DNA of 64,000 bases from an uncultured Algibacter sp. GTDB lineage: Bacteria > Bacteroidota > Bacteroidia > Flavobacteriales > Flavobacteriaceae. The stretch's first letter is position 1. Every line of letters starts with the position of its first letter. The notes below the pieces were generated by a model, which did no database searches, was not told where the DNA came from, and saw nothing but the letters and a program-made list of their open reading frames with translations. The stretch lies in assembly GCA_937958265.1 (NCBI GenBank), contig CALGNX010000010.1, positions 114,755 through 178,754 on the forward strand, written 5' to 3'. This document shows positions 9,194 through 19,042 of this stretch, piece after piece. Made by a program: the position numbers and the translations under genes.

Positions 9194-9670
9194 CTATTTA
9201 ACTCGTATGGCTACAGGTAATTTAAACACGGTGGTTACCTGTTGTCCGCGTTTTATAGCTGGAAATATTTTAGGTAGAGAATCTAAACTTTTACTAAGTA
9301 AAAGCCTAATATTTGGAATTTCCTGTAAGGTCTGCGTATTTACCTGAGCATCAATCAACAACAGCCCTCCTGCTTTAGAGACCTGAAACTGTAACAGTAT
9401 GGTATCATTAATATCCTGAGTAACCACAATTTGCTCTTTTTGTAAATTAGCCAAAATATTATTCGTAATTGTTTGTTGGAAGCAAAGTGTACGTTTAACT
9501 TTAGAGGCTGCATTATCACATTCTAAAAAACTTGGGTACTCGTCAACATCTTCCCAATTAAAGGTTTGCAATTCCTCCTTAAGTATAGCTTCTGAAGATG
9601 TTTTGCTTACATTAAAATAGTTACACGATGTAACCATTAAAATGAATATAAAAACTAAAGAGTTCCTCAT
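9194..9670 (-). CDS. lipoprotein with TonB-C-like tail
   Basis: A 158-residue lipoprotein. ATG at 9670 gives MRNSLVFIFILMVTSC, a signal peptide with lipobox VTSC; the slightly longer frame would start at TTG. The mature region has DEYPSFLECDN followed by a helix and a C-terminal ~75-residue part (VVTQDINDTILLQFQVSK... VTTVFKLPVAIRVK) that resembles the C-terminal domain of Bacteroidota energy-transducer TonB-like proteins. No membrane-spanning TonB N-terminus is present. Function is uncertain. Confidence 0.65.
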   Translation of the reverse strand: MRNSLVFIFILMVTSCNYFNVSKTSSEAILKEELQTFNWEDVDEYPSFLECDNAASKVKRTLCFQQTITNNILANLQKEQIVVTQDINDTILLQFQVSKAGGLLLIDAQVNTQTLQEIPNIRLLLSKSLDSLPKIFPAIKRGQQVTTVFKLPVAIRVK

Positions 9671-10243
9671 AAGCTTCAACTTAAATCGAAAAATACAATT
9701 TTATTAAAAATTACACGTTAAAGCAAGCATGTATTTTATTTTTAAAAGGAAGAAACCCTATGGGCTCTCACATCCATAGGGCTTAATTATGATTAGTTTA
9801 TATCAACAAAAAATCGAGGGATTGATTAATTATTAAGTGCTGACATCGTAAATATAAAGAGAACAATTGTTTTTAAATACACAAACGCATAAAATATTTA
9901 AGAAAAATTAGCCTTTTGTAGTTATAACAAGGGTTTTGAGCGAATAAAAAAAATCTGTTTTTTTTAAAAAAATAGACAGTTAATCATTAAAATAAGACTA
10001 ATACCACGGGTTAACATAATATTTCTTACAAAATTTATTTCAATGTATAATAATCCCATATTACCTGTTTTAAAAACAACACACTTCTTTTAATTTTTCT
10101 TTCGATTTTCTAAACTTTATAAAGGAATTCCTAAATAAATGTTTCACTCTAAACAAACAGTTAAAGCAATAATACAAAAACTAAATAACCAATTAAACAC
10201 TCTAATTTTATATACCTAATTCTTTCTGTTAAACCATAACAAT
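9671..10243. other. intergenic region, 573 bp, AT-rich with one hairpin
   Basis: No gene recognised. It contains a strong hairpin at 9753-9784 and otherwise AT-rich sequence. Any transcript running leftward from the LacI-type gene would cross this space before the hairpin, leaving an unusually long 3' region of about 450 bp; a small RNA is possible but unsupported. Confidence 0.5.
9753..9784 (-). terminator. hairpin, probable leftward terminator
   Basis: AAACCCTATGG (9753-9763) pairs with CCATAGGGCTT (9774-9784) around a 10-nt loop; one pair is G-U. On the minus strand the stem is followed by a T/C-rich tail. Confidence 0.55.
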
Positions 10244-11245
10244 TTACAATATTGATTTGTTTTTAATCAAACTCGTTTTTATTATTTTAGTACTAAAATC
10301 GACACATTTAGGATTATGTATTCTATTTATTAGTAATTCTGCTGCCTGAGTTCCAATAGTTTTAGCGTGCTGCCTTATTGTTGTTAGCTTAGGGAGTGTG
10401 TGCTTCGAGTCGGACTTACTAGCAAATGCAATAACAGATACATCTTTAGGCACTTTTAAACCAAAATTTACGGCTGTATTTAAAGCGATAACCCCAGAAG
10501 AGCTATCTGCTGCCACAACTCCATCGATAGTTTTATTATTTTTAAAAAGTACATTGATCTTTTTTGGATGATCATCCTTTTTTTTAATCTCCAAAACTAT
10601 AGGCTTAAGTTTTCCGCTTTCTAAAATAGCTTTATTATAGCCGCGTTCTCTAAGTTTCCCTACACTTATATCGTTTATATTACTTATAAAAACAATATGT
10701 TTTCTTCCCTCCTCTATTAAAATTTTAGTAGCCTTATAAGTTGCTTCAAAATCATCTACAATTACTTTATCGCATAAAACATCGTGTGCTACCCTATCAA
10801 ACATTACAATTGGCAATCCCTTTGCAATGGTTTCTTTAAAATGCTCTATTTCATTATTAACTTGAGATTCTTCTGCAATGGAAAGTATAAAACCATCAAC
10901 ACTCCCATTGGCCAGTAAGCGTAAACTATCCTTTTCTTTTTCTAAAGACTCGTTGGATATGCAAGTTATTATATTATAACCTTGTTTGTTAGCCTCTCGC
11001 TCTATACCAAAAAGAACTTTTGCCAAAAACCTATTTAATATATTAGGAATAATTACACCAATAGTTTTTGTTTTATTATTCTTTAAACTTAGTGCTACTT
11101 TGTTAGGTTTATAATTATAAAGCTTAGCCAATGCCTTAACTCGAATAACGGTTTCTTTACCAATTTCATTACTATTATTTAAAGCTTTTGAAACTGTTGA
11201 TATTGAAACATTTAATTCTTTTGCTAATTGCTTTAAAGTAACCAT
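10244..11245 (-). CDS. LacI-family transcriptional regulator
   Basis: A 333-residue LacI/GalR regulator. Residues 1-45 are the helix-turn-helix (MVTLKQLAKELNVSISTVSK, then ALNNSNEIGKETVIRV) and hinge; the rest is a periplasmic-binding-like sensor domain (TIGVIIPNIL..., DGFILSIAEE, GVVAADSSSGV, TTIRQ). LacI-type proteins in Bacteroidota commonly control carbohydrate-uptake genes. It is divergent from the TonB-type barrel gene at 11449 across a 203-bp gap, making that gene or itself the likely target (inference). The effector sugar is not predictable. Confidence 0.92.
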   Translation of the reverse strand: MVTLKQLAKELNVSISTVSKALNNSNEIGKETVIRVKALAKLYNYKPNKVALSLKNNKTKTIGVIIPNILNRFLAKVLFGIEREANKQGYNIITCISNESLEKEKDSLRLLANGSVDGFILSIAEESQVNNEIEHFKETIAKGLPIVMFDRVAHDVLCDKVIVDDFEATYKATKILIEEGRKHIVFISNINDISVGKLRERGYNKAILESGKLKPIVLEIKKKDDHPKKINVLFKNNKTIDGVVAADSSSGVIALNTAVNFGLKVPKDVSVIAFASKSDSKHTLPKLTTIRQHAKTIGTQAAELLINRIHNPKCVDFSTKIIKTSLIKNKSIL

Positions 11246-11392
11246 TTTCGCATCCCTTTTTTAAGATGCGCAAGGTACAAAATTACACTTTGCTAGGCAT
11301 TTTTATCTTTACAATACAACCATCAATTATTTTGCTCTATTAAAAGACTAAATAACAAAAGCTTGCAACTAAAACTTAATTCTTTTTATACC

Positions 11393-11400
11393 TAAATTTG
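11393..11400 (+). promoter_or_regulatory. -7 promoter box (TAAATTTG)
   Basis: Matches the Bacteroidota TAnnTTTG -7 element and lies 48 bp upstream of the ATG at 11449. A LacI operator would be expected nearby, but no clear palindrome was identified. Confidence 0.55.
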
Positions 11401-11448
11401 TAGCTTGATTTTTACTAACTCGATAATCATTCAAAAAAGATTACAAAA

Positions 11449-13956
11449 ATGAAACATTTAATTATAGTACTTACATCTATTTTATTTGGCTGTATGGCTA
11501 TTCAAGCTCAAATTACAGGTAGAATAATTGATAGCAATACAAAAATACCACTAGAATATGCAACAGTGGCTTTATATTCCCAAGTAAACAACACTTTAAT
11601 AACAGGTGTTGTAACAGATACCAATGGTTTCTTTTTAATTGAAAATGTAAAAGCGGGGAATTACCTCCTAAAAGCCTCCTTTATTGGTTACAATACACAA
11701 ACAATAAACCCTATCCATATTAAAAAGGAAAACACCTTTTTCCCTTTAAATAATATTAGTTTAACTATTGGAGAAAATCAATTAAAAGACGTAGTAATAA
11801 CTACCAAACGCGCTACTGTAATTAATAAAATTGACAAACAAATTTATAACGCAAAAGCATTTCAAAACACCCAGGGCGGATCGGCCACAGATGTTATTAA
11901 AAACCTACCTTCTATTAGCGTCAATGGTCTGGGCGAAATTAGCCTTCGCGGTAGTAACGGTTTTGTGCTACTTTTAAACAACAAACCAATACAAGGTAAT
12001 ACAACTATATTTTTAAATCAGCTCCCTGCAAATACCATTGAGCGTGTTGAAGTTATAACAGCGCCATCTGCCAAATATGACCCTGAAGGCAAAGCTGGTA
12101 TTTTAAATATTATTACAAAACAAGGCAGCTCTAATGGCAGTTTTAGTCAAATAAATATAAATGCAGGCATACCATCTATTGAGGATTACGATAATAGCGA
12201 AAATATACATCGCTATGGTTTTGATGGTACATACAATATAAGAAACCATATATGGAACATATCGGTTGGCGCTAATTACCAACGCAGAGATATAAGCGGC
12301 AAACGCGAAGGTGATGTTTCAACTCTTGTTAATAATGTTTTTACTAGTTTCCCATCTGAAGGCGAACGTAGTTTTGATGAAAAAAACCTTTCAGGCAGAT
12401 TCACCATTGATTTTACACCAAATACTAACAACGAGTTCTCTGCTAGTTTTTATGCTGGAAAACGGGAAAAAGCACGTACTGCAAATATTCTGTATAACAA
12501 CAAGGCATTTGCTATTGGTGATGCAAATAATAAAATTTTTGAACTTACCTATTTTAACGAAAACCTACGCATTAGAAAAGGGGATTTTGTTTTAGGCAGT
12601 TTCAATTACAGACATACATTTAACAATAAATCGAAATTAGCATCGTCTTTACTATACGAATATACTTTATTAGGCGGCCCTACAACCAACAGAAATTTAA
12701 ACTTCCCAGATACAAATAGCCTAATACAAGATGAGTTTAACACCAATAACAACCCCTTAAATGGATTTAGAGCCCAATTGGATTATACATTAAAACCCTT
12801 TAATGTTGGCACGCTAGAAACAGGTTACCAATACAGAACTTTAAACAACAGAGGCGATTTTTTTTATGGCAGGCGAAACAGTATAAATACTAATTTCACT
12901 AGAGTTGATTTATTTTCTAGTAATGTAGACTTAATTAGAACCATACATTCTGGATATACCCAGTTAACTGGTAAACAAAACCAATGGGAATATGCTGCGG
13001 GTTTACGGTTAGAAATTCTTAACAGATGGTTAACTTTAGCAGATAAAGCTAATCTTTTTAAGGAAACCTTAAAGTATAGTTACGAGAAATTATTTCCCTC
13101 AGCCTCTATACAATACCGTTTTAACAATAAAACAAGTGTAAAACTAGCATATAGCAAGCGCGTAAACAGGCCATCTGCATTTCAACTAAATCCTTTTAGA
13201 GAACGTGAACATTCTGAAACACTAGAACAGGGCGATAAAAATTTACTACCAGAATTTATAGACCTAACAGAACTAGGATTCACAAAAAAAATAAAGAGGG
13301 GTAACACGCTTTTCGCTACGGCATACTACAGCTATGTTAATAATTTAGTAAATCGGGTAAATCAAATTTATACAGGCCCACCTATTGATCCCAACGATTC
13401 TAGATTTAACAATACCGTATTGGATCGTATATATTCCAACGTAGGCACAGGCCGCTCTGCTGGCTTAGAGCTTGGCGCACAAATTAAACCAAACAAAAAA
13501 TGGGATAATTTTATAGGCTTTAATATTTACAACTTTGAGCTTAGCGGCACCTATAATGGCAAAACCATTAATAACAATACCACACAGTATACGATAAATG
13601 CAAATAGCACATACAATACATCTAGCACATCTGCACTGCAATTTACTTTAAATTACCTATCAAAAAAGCGAACTGCCCAAGGCGAAGACTCCAAATTCTA
13701 CGCTCCCAATTTAAGCTTTAAAAAACGCTTTTTAAACAATCGATTAGCAAGTACATTACAATGGAAAAACATTGATATGGGATTACTTAACACAAACGAA
13801 CAACGCATAACCACCTCTGAAGCTGGTTCGTTTTTCACCACCACAAATTACATTTACGAGGTTGATGTAATTACACTAAACCTTACATATTACTTTAATA
13901 ACACCAAAAATAAAGCAACATTTATTGATAGTGAATTTGGTAAAAAAGAATTTTAA
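11449..13956 (+). CDS. TonB-dependent-type outer-membrane beta-barrel protein
   Basis: An 835-residue protein with a signal peptide (residues ~1-20, ending IQAQ), a CarboxypepD-regulatory-like domain at ~21-105 (ITGRIIDSNTKIPLEYATV ... GNYLLKASFIGY), a plug-like domain at ~120-225 (GGSATDVIKNLPSISVNG, NIITKQG) and a long beta-barrel of the OMP_b-brl_3 (PF14905) type. The C-terminal residues are ...DSEFGKKEF rather than a canonical terminal aromatic strand. No SusD partner follows. It probably imports or binds a ligand, with the LacI-type gene upstream and a hybrid kinase downstream. Confidence 0.85.
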   Translation: MKHLIIVLTSILFGCMAIQAQITGRIIDSNTKIPLEYATVALYSQVNNTLITGVVTDTNGFFLIENVKAGNYLLKASFIGYNTQTINPIHIKKENTFFPLNNISLTIGENQLKDVVITTKRATVINKIDKQIYNAKAFQNTQGGSATDVIKNLPSISVNGLGEISLRGSNGFVLLLNNKPIQGNTTIFLNQLPANTIERVEVITAPSAKYDPEGKAGILNIITKQGSSNGSFSQININAGIPSIEDYDNSENIHRYGFDGTYNIRNHIWNISVGANYQRRDISGKREGDVSTLVNNVFTSFPSEGERSFDEKNLSGRFTIDFTPNTNNEFSASFYAGKREKARTANILYNNKAFAIGDANNKIFELTYFNENLRIRKGDFVLGSFNYRHTFNNKSKLASSLLYEYTLLGGPTTNRNLNFPDTNSLIQDEFNTNNNPLNGFRAQLDYTLKPFNVGTLETGYQYRTLNNRGDFFYGRRNSINTNFTRVDLFSSNVDLIRTIHSGYTQLTGKQNQWEYAAGLRLEILNRWLTLADKANLFKETLKYSYEKLFPSASIQYRFNNKTSVKLAYSKRVNRPSAFQLNPFREREHSETLEQGDKNLLPEFIDLTELGFTKKIKRGNTLFATAYYSYVNNLVNRVNQIYTGPPIDPNDSRFNNTVLDRIYSNVGTGRSAGLELGAQIKPNKKWDNFIGFNIYNFELSGTYNGKTINNNTTQYTINANSTYNTSSTSALQFTLNYLSKKRTAQGEDSKFYAPNLSFKKRFLNNRLASTLQWKNIDMGLLNTNEQRITTSEAGSFFTTTNYIYEVDVITLNLTYYFNNTKNKATFIDSEFGKKEF

Positions 13957-14085
13957 AAACCCTTTAAAAAATTCTATAAATGCAACATTAGCTATTCCTA
14001 TTTTTAAACAAAACTTTATAAGTAGCTTATTCTTTTATTCAAAAGGCCGTATCTTGGGGGCGTATGCTTAAAACCAAAATTTAAA

Positions 14086-16377
14086 ATGAAATATTTAACT
14101 AGAATACTAATTCTAATTCTTAGTTTTAATTATTTTTATGCTCATGGCCAATGGCACACCACCAATTCTGAAATTAATACTATTTCTAGTATTTCTATTT
14201 CAGAAGAATTCCCTAAAATATCTCAAGACTCTACAGACCAAGAGATTACAACACACTTAGAAGCAACTATAAAATGGATGCGTGCAGAATTTTATAATTT
14301 TAATTATGCACCACCACTAATGTATTCTGAAACCGCACTATCTCTAGCTAATAGAGTAGATAACAAACGCTTATTAAACAGGTTACGATCTGCCATTGGC
14401 AATATTATGTTACGTGTAAAAGATACCGCTCATGCTAAAATATTGTTTTTAAAATCTTTAGAAGAAGCAAAAAAAGATAAGGATAGCGTAATACTTTTAG
14501 CATCCTTAAATAACCTAGCAAACACGTATTACACCACCAAAAAGTATAAAAACAAAGCCATATTAAACTATTTAGAAGGCCTTACAATTGCAGAAAAATT
14601 AAAGGACACCGCACGCATTTATATAGCACACCATAACCTATCTAGAATTTATATTGAGGATAGAAACATTGAAAAAACAAGACACCATGTAAATCAATCC
14701 TTTAAATATTTAAATTATATAGATGAATCTCAATATAAAAAGTCGTCTTGTTTACGAAACAAAGGCATGTTATATGTTTTACTTAACAAACCCGATGAGG
14801 CTATAAAATATTTTAAAGAAAACTTAAAAATAGCTAAAGAAATAAACCATATGGATGGTATTATTGATGGACATAAGGGCTATATAGAAGCCTTAGAGCT
14901 AAAAAAAGATTATAAAAATATTTATAAAATTAGTAAAACCTTAAGACACTACGAGGAAATAGAGCGTGATAAGGAAGCCCAAATAATAATCGACGCTATA
15001 ACCGCCAAATTAAATTCGCAGCGCTTTAAAGATCAAATTAAATCCAAAGAGTTAGAAAAAGAAATATTAAAACAAACATCAGAACGTAAAAATTTTTACA
15101 TAACTACCATATTGGGCATCGTGTTATTTTTAATTTTAACGTTATTAATAATTTATAGTGCTTACAATAAAAGAAAATACTTAATAACAAATTTACGAGA
15201 AAAAAACAAACAATATTTATTAGCAAAAGAACAAAGTGAAAAACTCACAAAAGTTAAAAATAAATTTTTTGCTACCATAAGTCACGAACTACGAACACCG
15301 CTTTATGGCGTAATTGGACTTACTAGTATTTTAATGGAAAATAACAGCCTTAAAAACCACGAAAAGGATTTTAAATCGCTAAAATTCTCGGCCAATTATT
15401 TGTTGGCTTTAGTTAATGATTTACTTCAATTTAATAAAATTGAAAATGATAGTTTTACCACAGAAGAAACTAATTTTAATATAAGAGAACGCATAAATAC
15501 CATCGTTTCTTCTTTTGAATATATAAGACTACAACACAACAACATTATAACCGTTTCTATTGCTAACGAATTACCTGAATTACTTAAAGGAAACGCTATA
15601 CGATTGTCTCAAATTTTAATGAATTTAATAAGTAACGCCTGTAAATTTACAGAAAACGGCACCATTACCATTAGCGTAAATTTTGTTAAACAAAAAGGCC
15701 AAGAACTAATACTTGAATTTATTGTAAAAGACACCGGCCCTGGCATTGAAAAATCAAAATTAGCATGTATTTTTGATGAGTTTACCCAAATTAACACAGT
15801 TACTAACACTTATGAAGGTACAGGTTTAGGATTATCGATAGTTAAGAAATTAGTAGAACAATCAGGCAACTCCATTCAAGTAGAAAGCCAATTAGGTGAA
15901 GGCACCTCTTTTAAATTTTTACTACCACTAAATTTAGTTTCCAAAAAAGAAATCGATGCAGAGCAAACGCCAATAGTAAATATGGATGCATTAAAAAATA
16001 AACATGTATTAATTGTTGAAGATAATCGTATTAACCAAGTTGTAACAAAAAAGATATTACAAAAAGAAGAGGTAACCTGCGATATCGCCCAGAACGGAGA
16101 AGAAGCAGTGCAGTTTGTTAAAAATAATAATAATTACGATTTAATTTTAATGGATATAAACATGCCAATTAAAAACGGTATAGAGGCCTCCAAAGAAATA
16201 AGACTTTTTAACCAATCTGTTCCTATTATAGCATTAACAGCTGTTGAAATTGAAGAACAAAAAGTACTTATCTTTAAAAGCGGCATGAATGACATTATTT
16301 TAAAACCCTATGATATTGATGTGTTTAAAACAATAATTATAAAAAACCTCCCAAACGAAGGTATTAAGAGCATTTAG
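14086..16377 (+). CDS. TPR hybrid sensor histidine kinase / response regulator
   Basis: A 763-residue protein: signal peptide (~1-21), tetratricopeptide-like repeats (~60-320, e.g. DSVILLASLNNLANTYY, NKPDEAIKYFKENLKIA), a membrane helix (~338-360), a HisKA domain with H400 in FFATISHELRTPLYG, a HATPase_c domain (VKDTGPGIE, GTGLGLSIVKKLV) and a receiver domain (~640-755) with phospho-acceptor D690 in LILMDINMP. The periplasmic TPR sensor with cytoplasmic phosphorelay is common in Flavobacteriia. There is no DNA-binding output domain, so an unlinked HPt or regulator must carry the signal. It lies 129 bp after the TonB-type gene. Confidence 0.93.
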   Translation: MKYLTRILILILSFNYFYAHGQWHTTNSEINTISSISISEEFPKISQDSTDQEITTHLEATIKWMRAEFYNFNYAPPLMYSETALSLANRVDNKRLLNRLRSAIGNIMLRVKDTAHAKILFLKSLEEAKKDKDSVILLASLNNLANTYYTTKKYKNKAILNYLEGLTIAEKLKDTARIYIAHHNLSRIYIEDRNIEKTRHHVNQSFKYLNYIDESQYKKSSCLRNKGMLYVLLNKPDEAIKYFKENLKIAKEINHMDGIIDGHKGYIEALELKKDYKNIYKISKTLRHYEEIERDKEAQIIIDAITAKLNSQRFKDQIKSKELEKEILKQTSERKNFYITTILGIVLFLILTLLIIYSAYNKRKYLITNLREKNKQYLLAKEQSEKLTKVKNKFFATISHELRTPLYGVIGLTSILMENNSLKNHEKDFKSLKFSANYLLALVNDLLQFNKIENDSFTTEETNFNIRERINTIVSSFEYIRLQHNNIITVSIANELPELLKGNAIRLSQILMNLISNACKFTENGTITISVNFVKQKGQELILEFIVKDTGPGIEKSKLACIFDEFTQINTVTNTYEGTGLGLSIVKKLVEQSGNSIQVESQLGEGTSFKFLLPLNLVSKKEIDAEQTPIVNMDALKNKHVLIVEDNRINQVVTKKILQKEEVTCDIAQNGEEAVQFVKNNNNYDLILMDINMPIKNGIEASKEIRLFNQSVPIIALTAVEIEEQKVLIFKSGMNDIILKPYDIDVFKTIIIKNLPNEGIKSI

Positions 16378-16533
16378 TTAATTAAACTAATTTACATTTA
16401 CAGACTACGTTATCTTTTTTTTCTCAATACCTAAAAAAAATAAAAGCAAGAATCAGTGTATTTAATATTTTTATTTTCTAAAAACCTAAAACTACTATAG
16501 AGTAATAATAAACTTTATTATTGCACTTTTTTA

Positions 16534-17331
16534 TCACCACCAAACTAAAAATATTTTTTTTAGTTCTCCATTACTAAACTTAATCCAACACAAGGGAGAA
16601 AATTTCTGCTCGAAATAATCGTTAGCAATGCCCGCAAAGGTTTTAAAATTTAGCCAATGCACTTGGGTATGAGCAACCACCAACCAATCTTTTTTATTGG
16701 GTATATAAAACTTACAACCTGCCAAATGTTTCAGCTCGTTTTGCTTAATATAAAAACCAATAATACAATTAGTATTTAAAGTTTTAAGTATAATGTTTTG
16801 GTTATTAAACGGCACAAATAACTGTGCTTTAAAACACACGTGCTGCTCCATATCTTCGGCTTTTAAACCCAGGGCACTCAAGTAAGACGCACAAGCCTTC
16901 GAAAAAAGAAGCGGGAGTTGTTTCGTTTTAAGCTTAGTAAGCTTTTCCATTAAAGCGTCCTTTCTATTAGGCCCTATAAAATGATATAATTCAGAATTCC
17001 CCACCGTAGCATCGTACAAATAAAATTTATAAACCACCTCTAAATGTATAGGCTTATGCGCGCTAATAAGCAGCACATCCAACTCTCCTACTGTTATTTT
17101 ACCATTTTGTATTTGTATATTTTCATCGAGTATAGCAATATTATCCTGCTGTGCTAACTGAAAAGACACCAAACGCTCCACGTATTTGCCTAAACGTAAA
17201 TTTTCGTTAACGGCAATATTCATTTTAAAAAATGGGCGAGTTATTTCAAACTGTTTTAAATTTAAAACAAGCTTATCCTTCCATAAAGATGGAGTATTTA
17301 AAAAACCTTCATACCGTTTTTGAAGCGTCAT
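16534..17331 (-). CDS. DUF1853 family protein
   Basis: A 265-residue protein with the DUF1853 pattern: an N-terminal KRYEGFLNTPSLW, a central NIQIQNGKITVGELDVLL / PIHLEVVYKFYL block reminiscent of PD-(D/E)xK nuclease-like folds, and FIGPNRKDALMEKLTKL followed by KQLPLLF. The function of the family is unknown. Its ATG lies four bases after the stop codon of the phosphoesterase gene, so the two form an operon. Confidence 0.8.
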   Translation of the reverse strand: MTLQKRYEGFLNTPSLWKDKLVLNLKQFEITRPFFKMNIAVNENLRLGKYVERLVSFQLAQQDNIAILDENIQIQNGKITVGELDVLLISAHKPIHLEVVYKFYLYDATVGNSELYHFIGPNRKDALMEKLTKLKTKQLPLLFSKACASYLSALGLKAEDMEQHVCFKAQLFVPFNNQNIILKTLNTNCIIGFYIKQNELKHLAGCKFYIPNKKDWLVVAHTQVHWLNFKTFAGIANDYFEQKFSPLCWIKFSNGELKKIFLVWW

Positions 17332-17335
17332 AACA

Positions 17336-18235
17336 TTACAAGGTTTTATAATCTGATAGCTTCACAGGACCCTCCAACAAAACTTTTACAATTTGAAGTG
17401 TGCCATCGTCTTTAGTAGAAATTTGCCATTTAATTAAGCTAATAGCACCATTTTCAATCTCAATACCAGTAATACTCCTAGGGTGCACACAGCTACCATC
17501 GTTAAAAAAAGGTATATCACCCGGTTTAGGAAAACGTGGGCGGTGCGTATGCCCTACTACGGTAATAATATTACTATTCTGGCTTATCCACCGTTTAGTT
17601 TTGCGCTCTACCTTTATAAGCTCGGTATAATTTTTAGCGGGGCTTGTAGGGTCTGCAATACCCATAACATTTAAAGGTTTCCAGAGTAAACGGACTAACA
17701 AACGGCTCCACTTCCAAAAAGTATAATTCCACCAATCGGCCTGATGCCCATGAGTTAAAAACAACTTTTGCCCTGTGCTACGATGCTTTAAAATAATGCC
17801 TTCATGATAATTAATATCCTTAAAAAGCTCAATATTCTCACCCGTTTTAGGATCAAAAAAGGTAGACAAGTGTTTTTTAACATACGCTGGATTGCGATAT
17901 ACCATGTCATGGTTTCCCCATATCATATGCAAGCGCTTGGCTTTATGAAAGGCCCTCATAAGCATATACACATTTTTATGCGCATTAAATATAGCACTAA
18001 ACGATAGGTTTTCCCAAAGCTCATCGCCATCGCCTAATTCGCAATATTGAAAACCCTCGGCATAATAATGCTTTAAAGCATGAAAGTAGATGTTTCGGTT
18101 GTTTGCAAAATCGTCTGCAAAACTATTGTCGCCCCTATGGCAATCGCTAAACAAAATAAACTTACTAGCGTTATCAAAGTCAATAACCTTGGCAGTTGCA
18201 TATGCTTTATCTAATTTCTTTTTTGCTGAAAACAT
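17336..18235 (-). CDS. calcineurin-like metallophosphoesterase
   Basis: A 299-residue metallophosphoesterase. Metal-site motifs appear in order: LFSDCHRGD, GDGDELWE, WGNHD, LTHGHQ and VGHTHRPRF. This arrangement is shared with LpxH-like and Ser/Thr-phosphatase-like enzymes, but the ~150-residue middle part and C-terminal beta-region do not allow a substrate call. It is transcribed leftward with the DUF1853 gene four bases downstream. Start is ATG at 18235. Confidence 0.85.
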   Translation of the reverse strand: MFSAKKKLDKAYATAKVIDFDNASKFILFSDCHRGDNSFADDFANNRNIYFHALKHYYAEGFQYCELGDGDELWENLSFSAIFNAHKNVYMLMRAFHKAKRLHMIWGNHDMVYRNPAYVKKHLSTFFDPKTGENIELFKDINYHEGIILKHRSTGQKLFLTHGHQADWWNYTFWKWSRLLVRLLWKPLNVMGIADPTSPAKNYTELIKVERKTKRWISQNSNIITVVGHTHRPRFPKPGDIPFFNDGSCVHPRSITGIEIENGAISLIKWQISTKDDGTLQIVKVLLEGPVKLSDYKTL

Positions 18236-18296
18236 AAAGTAAAGTTAAACAAAAAAGAAATGGCCTAAAGCTACTACCAGCTAGTATAAATAACAA

Positions 18297-19040
18297 CTAC
18301 ATTTTTAAATAGAAATCCTGTGTTAAATTAACATAAGCATCGGTATATTGGTGCCTTTCAGTTTCTATAATTAAAGTTTCTGTAATAAGCTCGCTTTCGC
18401 GGAAAGAAAACTCAATAAGCACCCTTTTAAGTTCAGATGTGGGCGTTCCTTTTACAAGCAAAATCCTATTAGGGTATAGTTTAAATGTTGAAGCTAAGGT
18501 TATAAAATCATCTTTTTCAGTAAAAGGAATAACTACAGAAAAAAGGCCATTTTCTGAGAGTAATTTCGAAACACTCTCTAATAAATAATCAAAAGGCATA
18601 GCATCGTTAAAACGGGCTATTTTTCTAGCACTAGACATTACAGCCGCTTCTTTTTTTGAAGCATCAGCAACCAAAGTAGGCGCATAAAATGGCGGATTAC
18701 ATATAATTAAATCGTATAAATCCTCTATTTCGCTAACAAAGGTGTTTAAAGATGCATGGTAACAAAATAAGCGATCGCCCCAAGGTGATTGCTCAAAATT
18801 ATCTACACACTGCTCGTAAGCCTTAGGATCAATCTCAATAGCATCAATAAGCTCTGCATAACACCTTTGGGCTAACATTAACGCTAAAACACCTGTACCT
18901 GCACCTATATCTAAAATAGAAGCTGGTTCTTTTTTTACAGTTGCCCAAGCGCCCAACAAAACCGCATCTGTTCCTATTTTCATGGCACATTGGTCTTGGT
19001 TTACAGTAAATTCTTTAAATTTAAAAGGCTTTTTCGACAT
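18297..19040 (-). CDS. trmN6: tRNA1(Val) (adenine(37)-N6)-methyltransferase
   Basis: A 247-residue SAM-dependent methyltransferase of the TrmN6/YfiC type. It contains MKIGTDAVLLGAW, the SAM loop ILDIGAGTGVLALMLA, the acidic IDAIEID strand end and the N6-adenine catalytic NPPF motif (LIICNPPFYAP). Family members methylate A37 of tRNA-Val1. It lies two bases after the rimM stop codon, so it is in the rpsP-rimM-trmN6 leftward group. Start is ATG at 19040. Confidence 0.9.
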   Translation of the reverse strand: MSKKPFKFKEFTVNQDQCAMKIGTDAVLLGAWATVKKEPASILDIGAGTGVLALMLAQRCYAELIDAIEIDPKAYEQCVDNFEQSPWGDRLFCYHASLNTFVSEIEDLYDLIICNPPFYAPTLVADASKKEAAVMSSARKIARFNDAMPFDYLLESVSKLLSENGLFSVVIPFTEKDDFITLASTFKLYPNRILLVKGTPTSELKRVLIEFSFRESELITETLIIETERHQYTDAYVNLTQDFYLKM

Positions 19041-19042
19041 GG

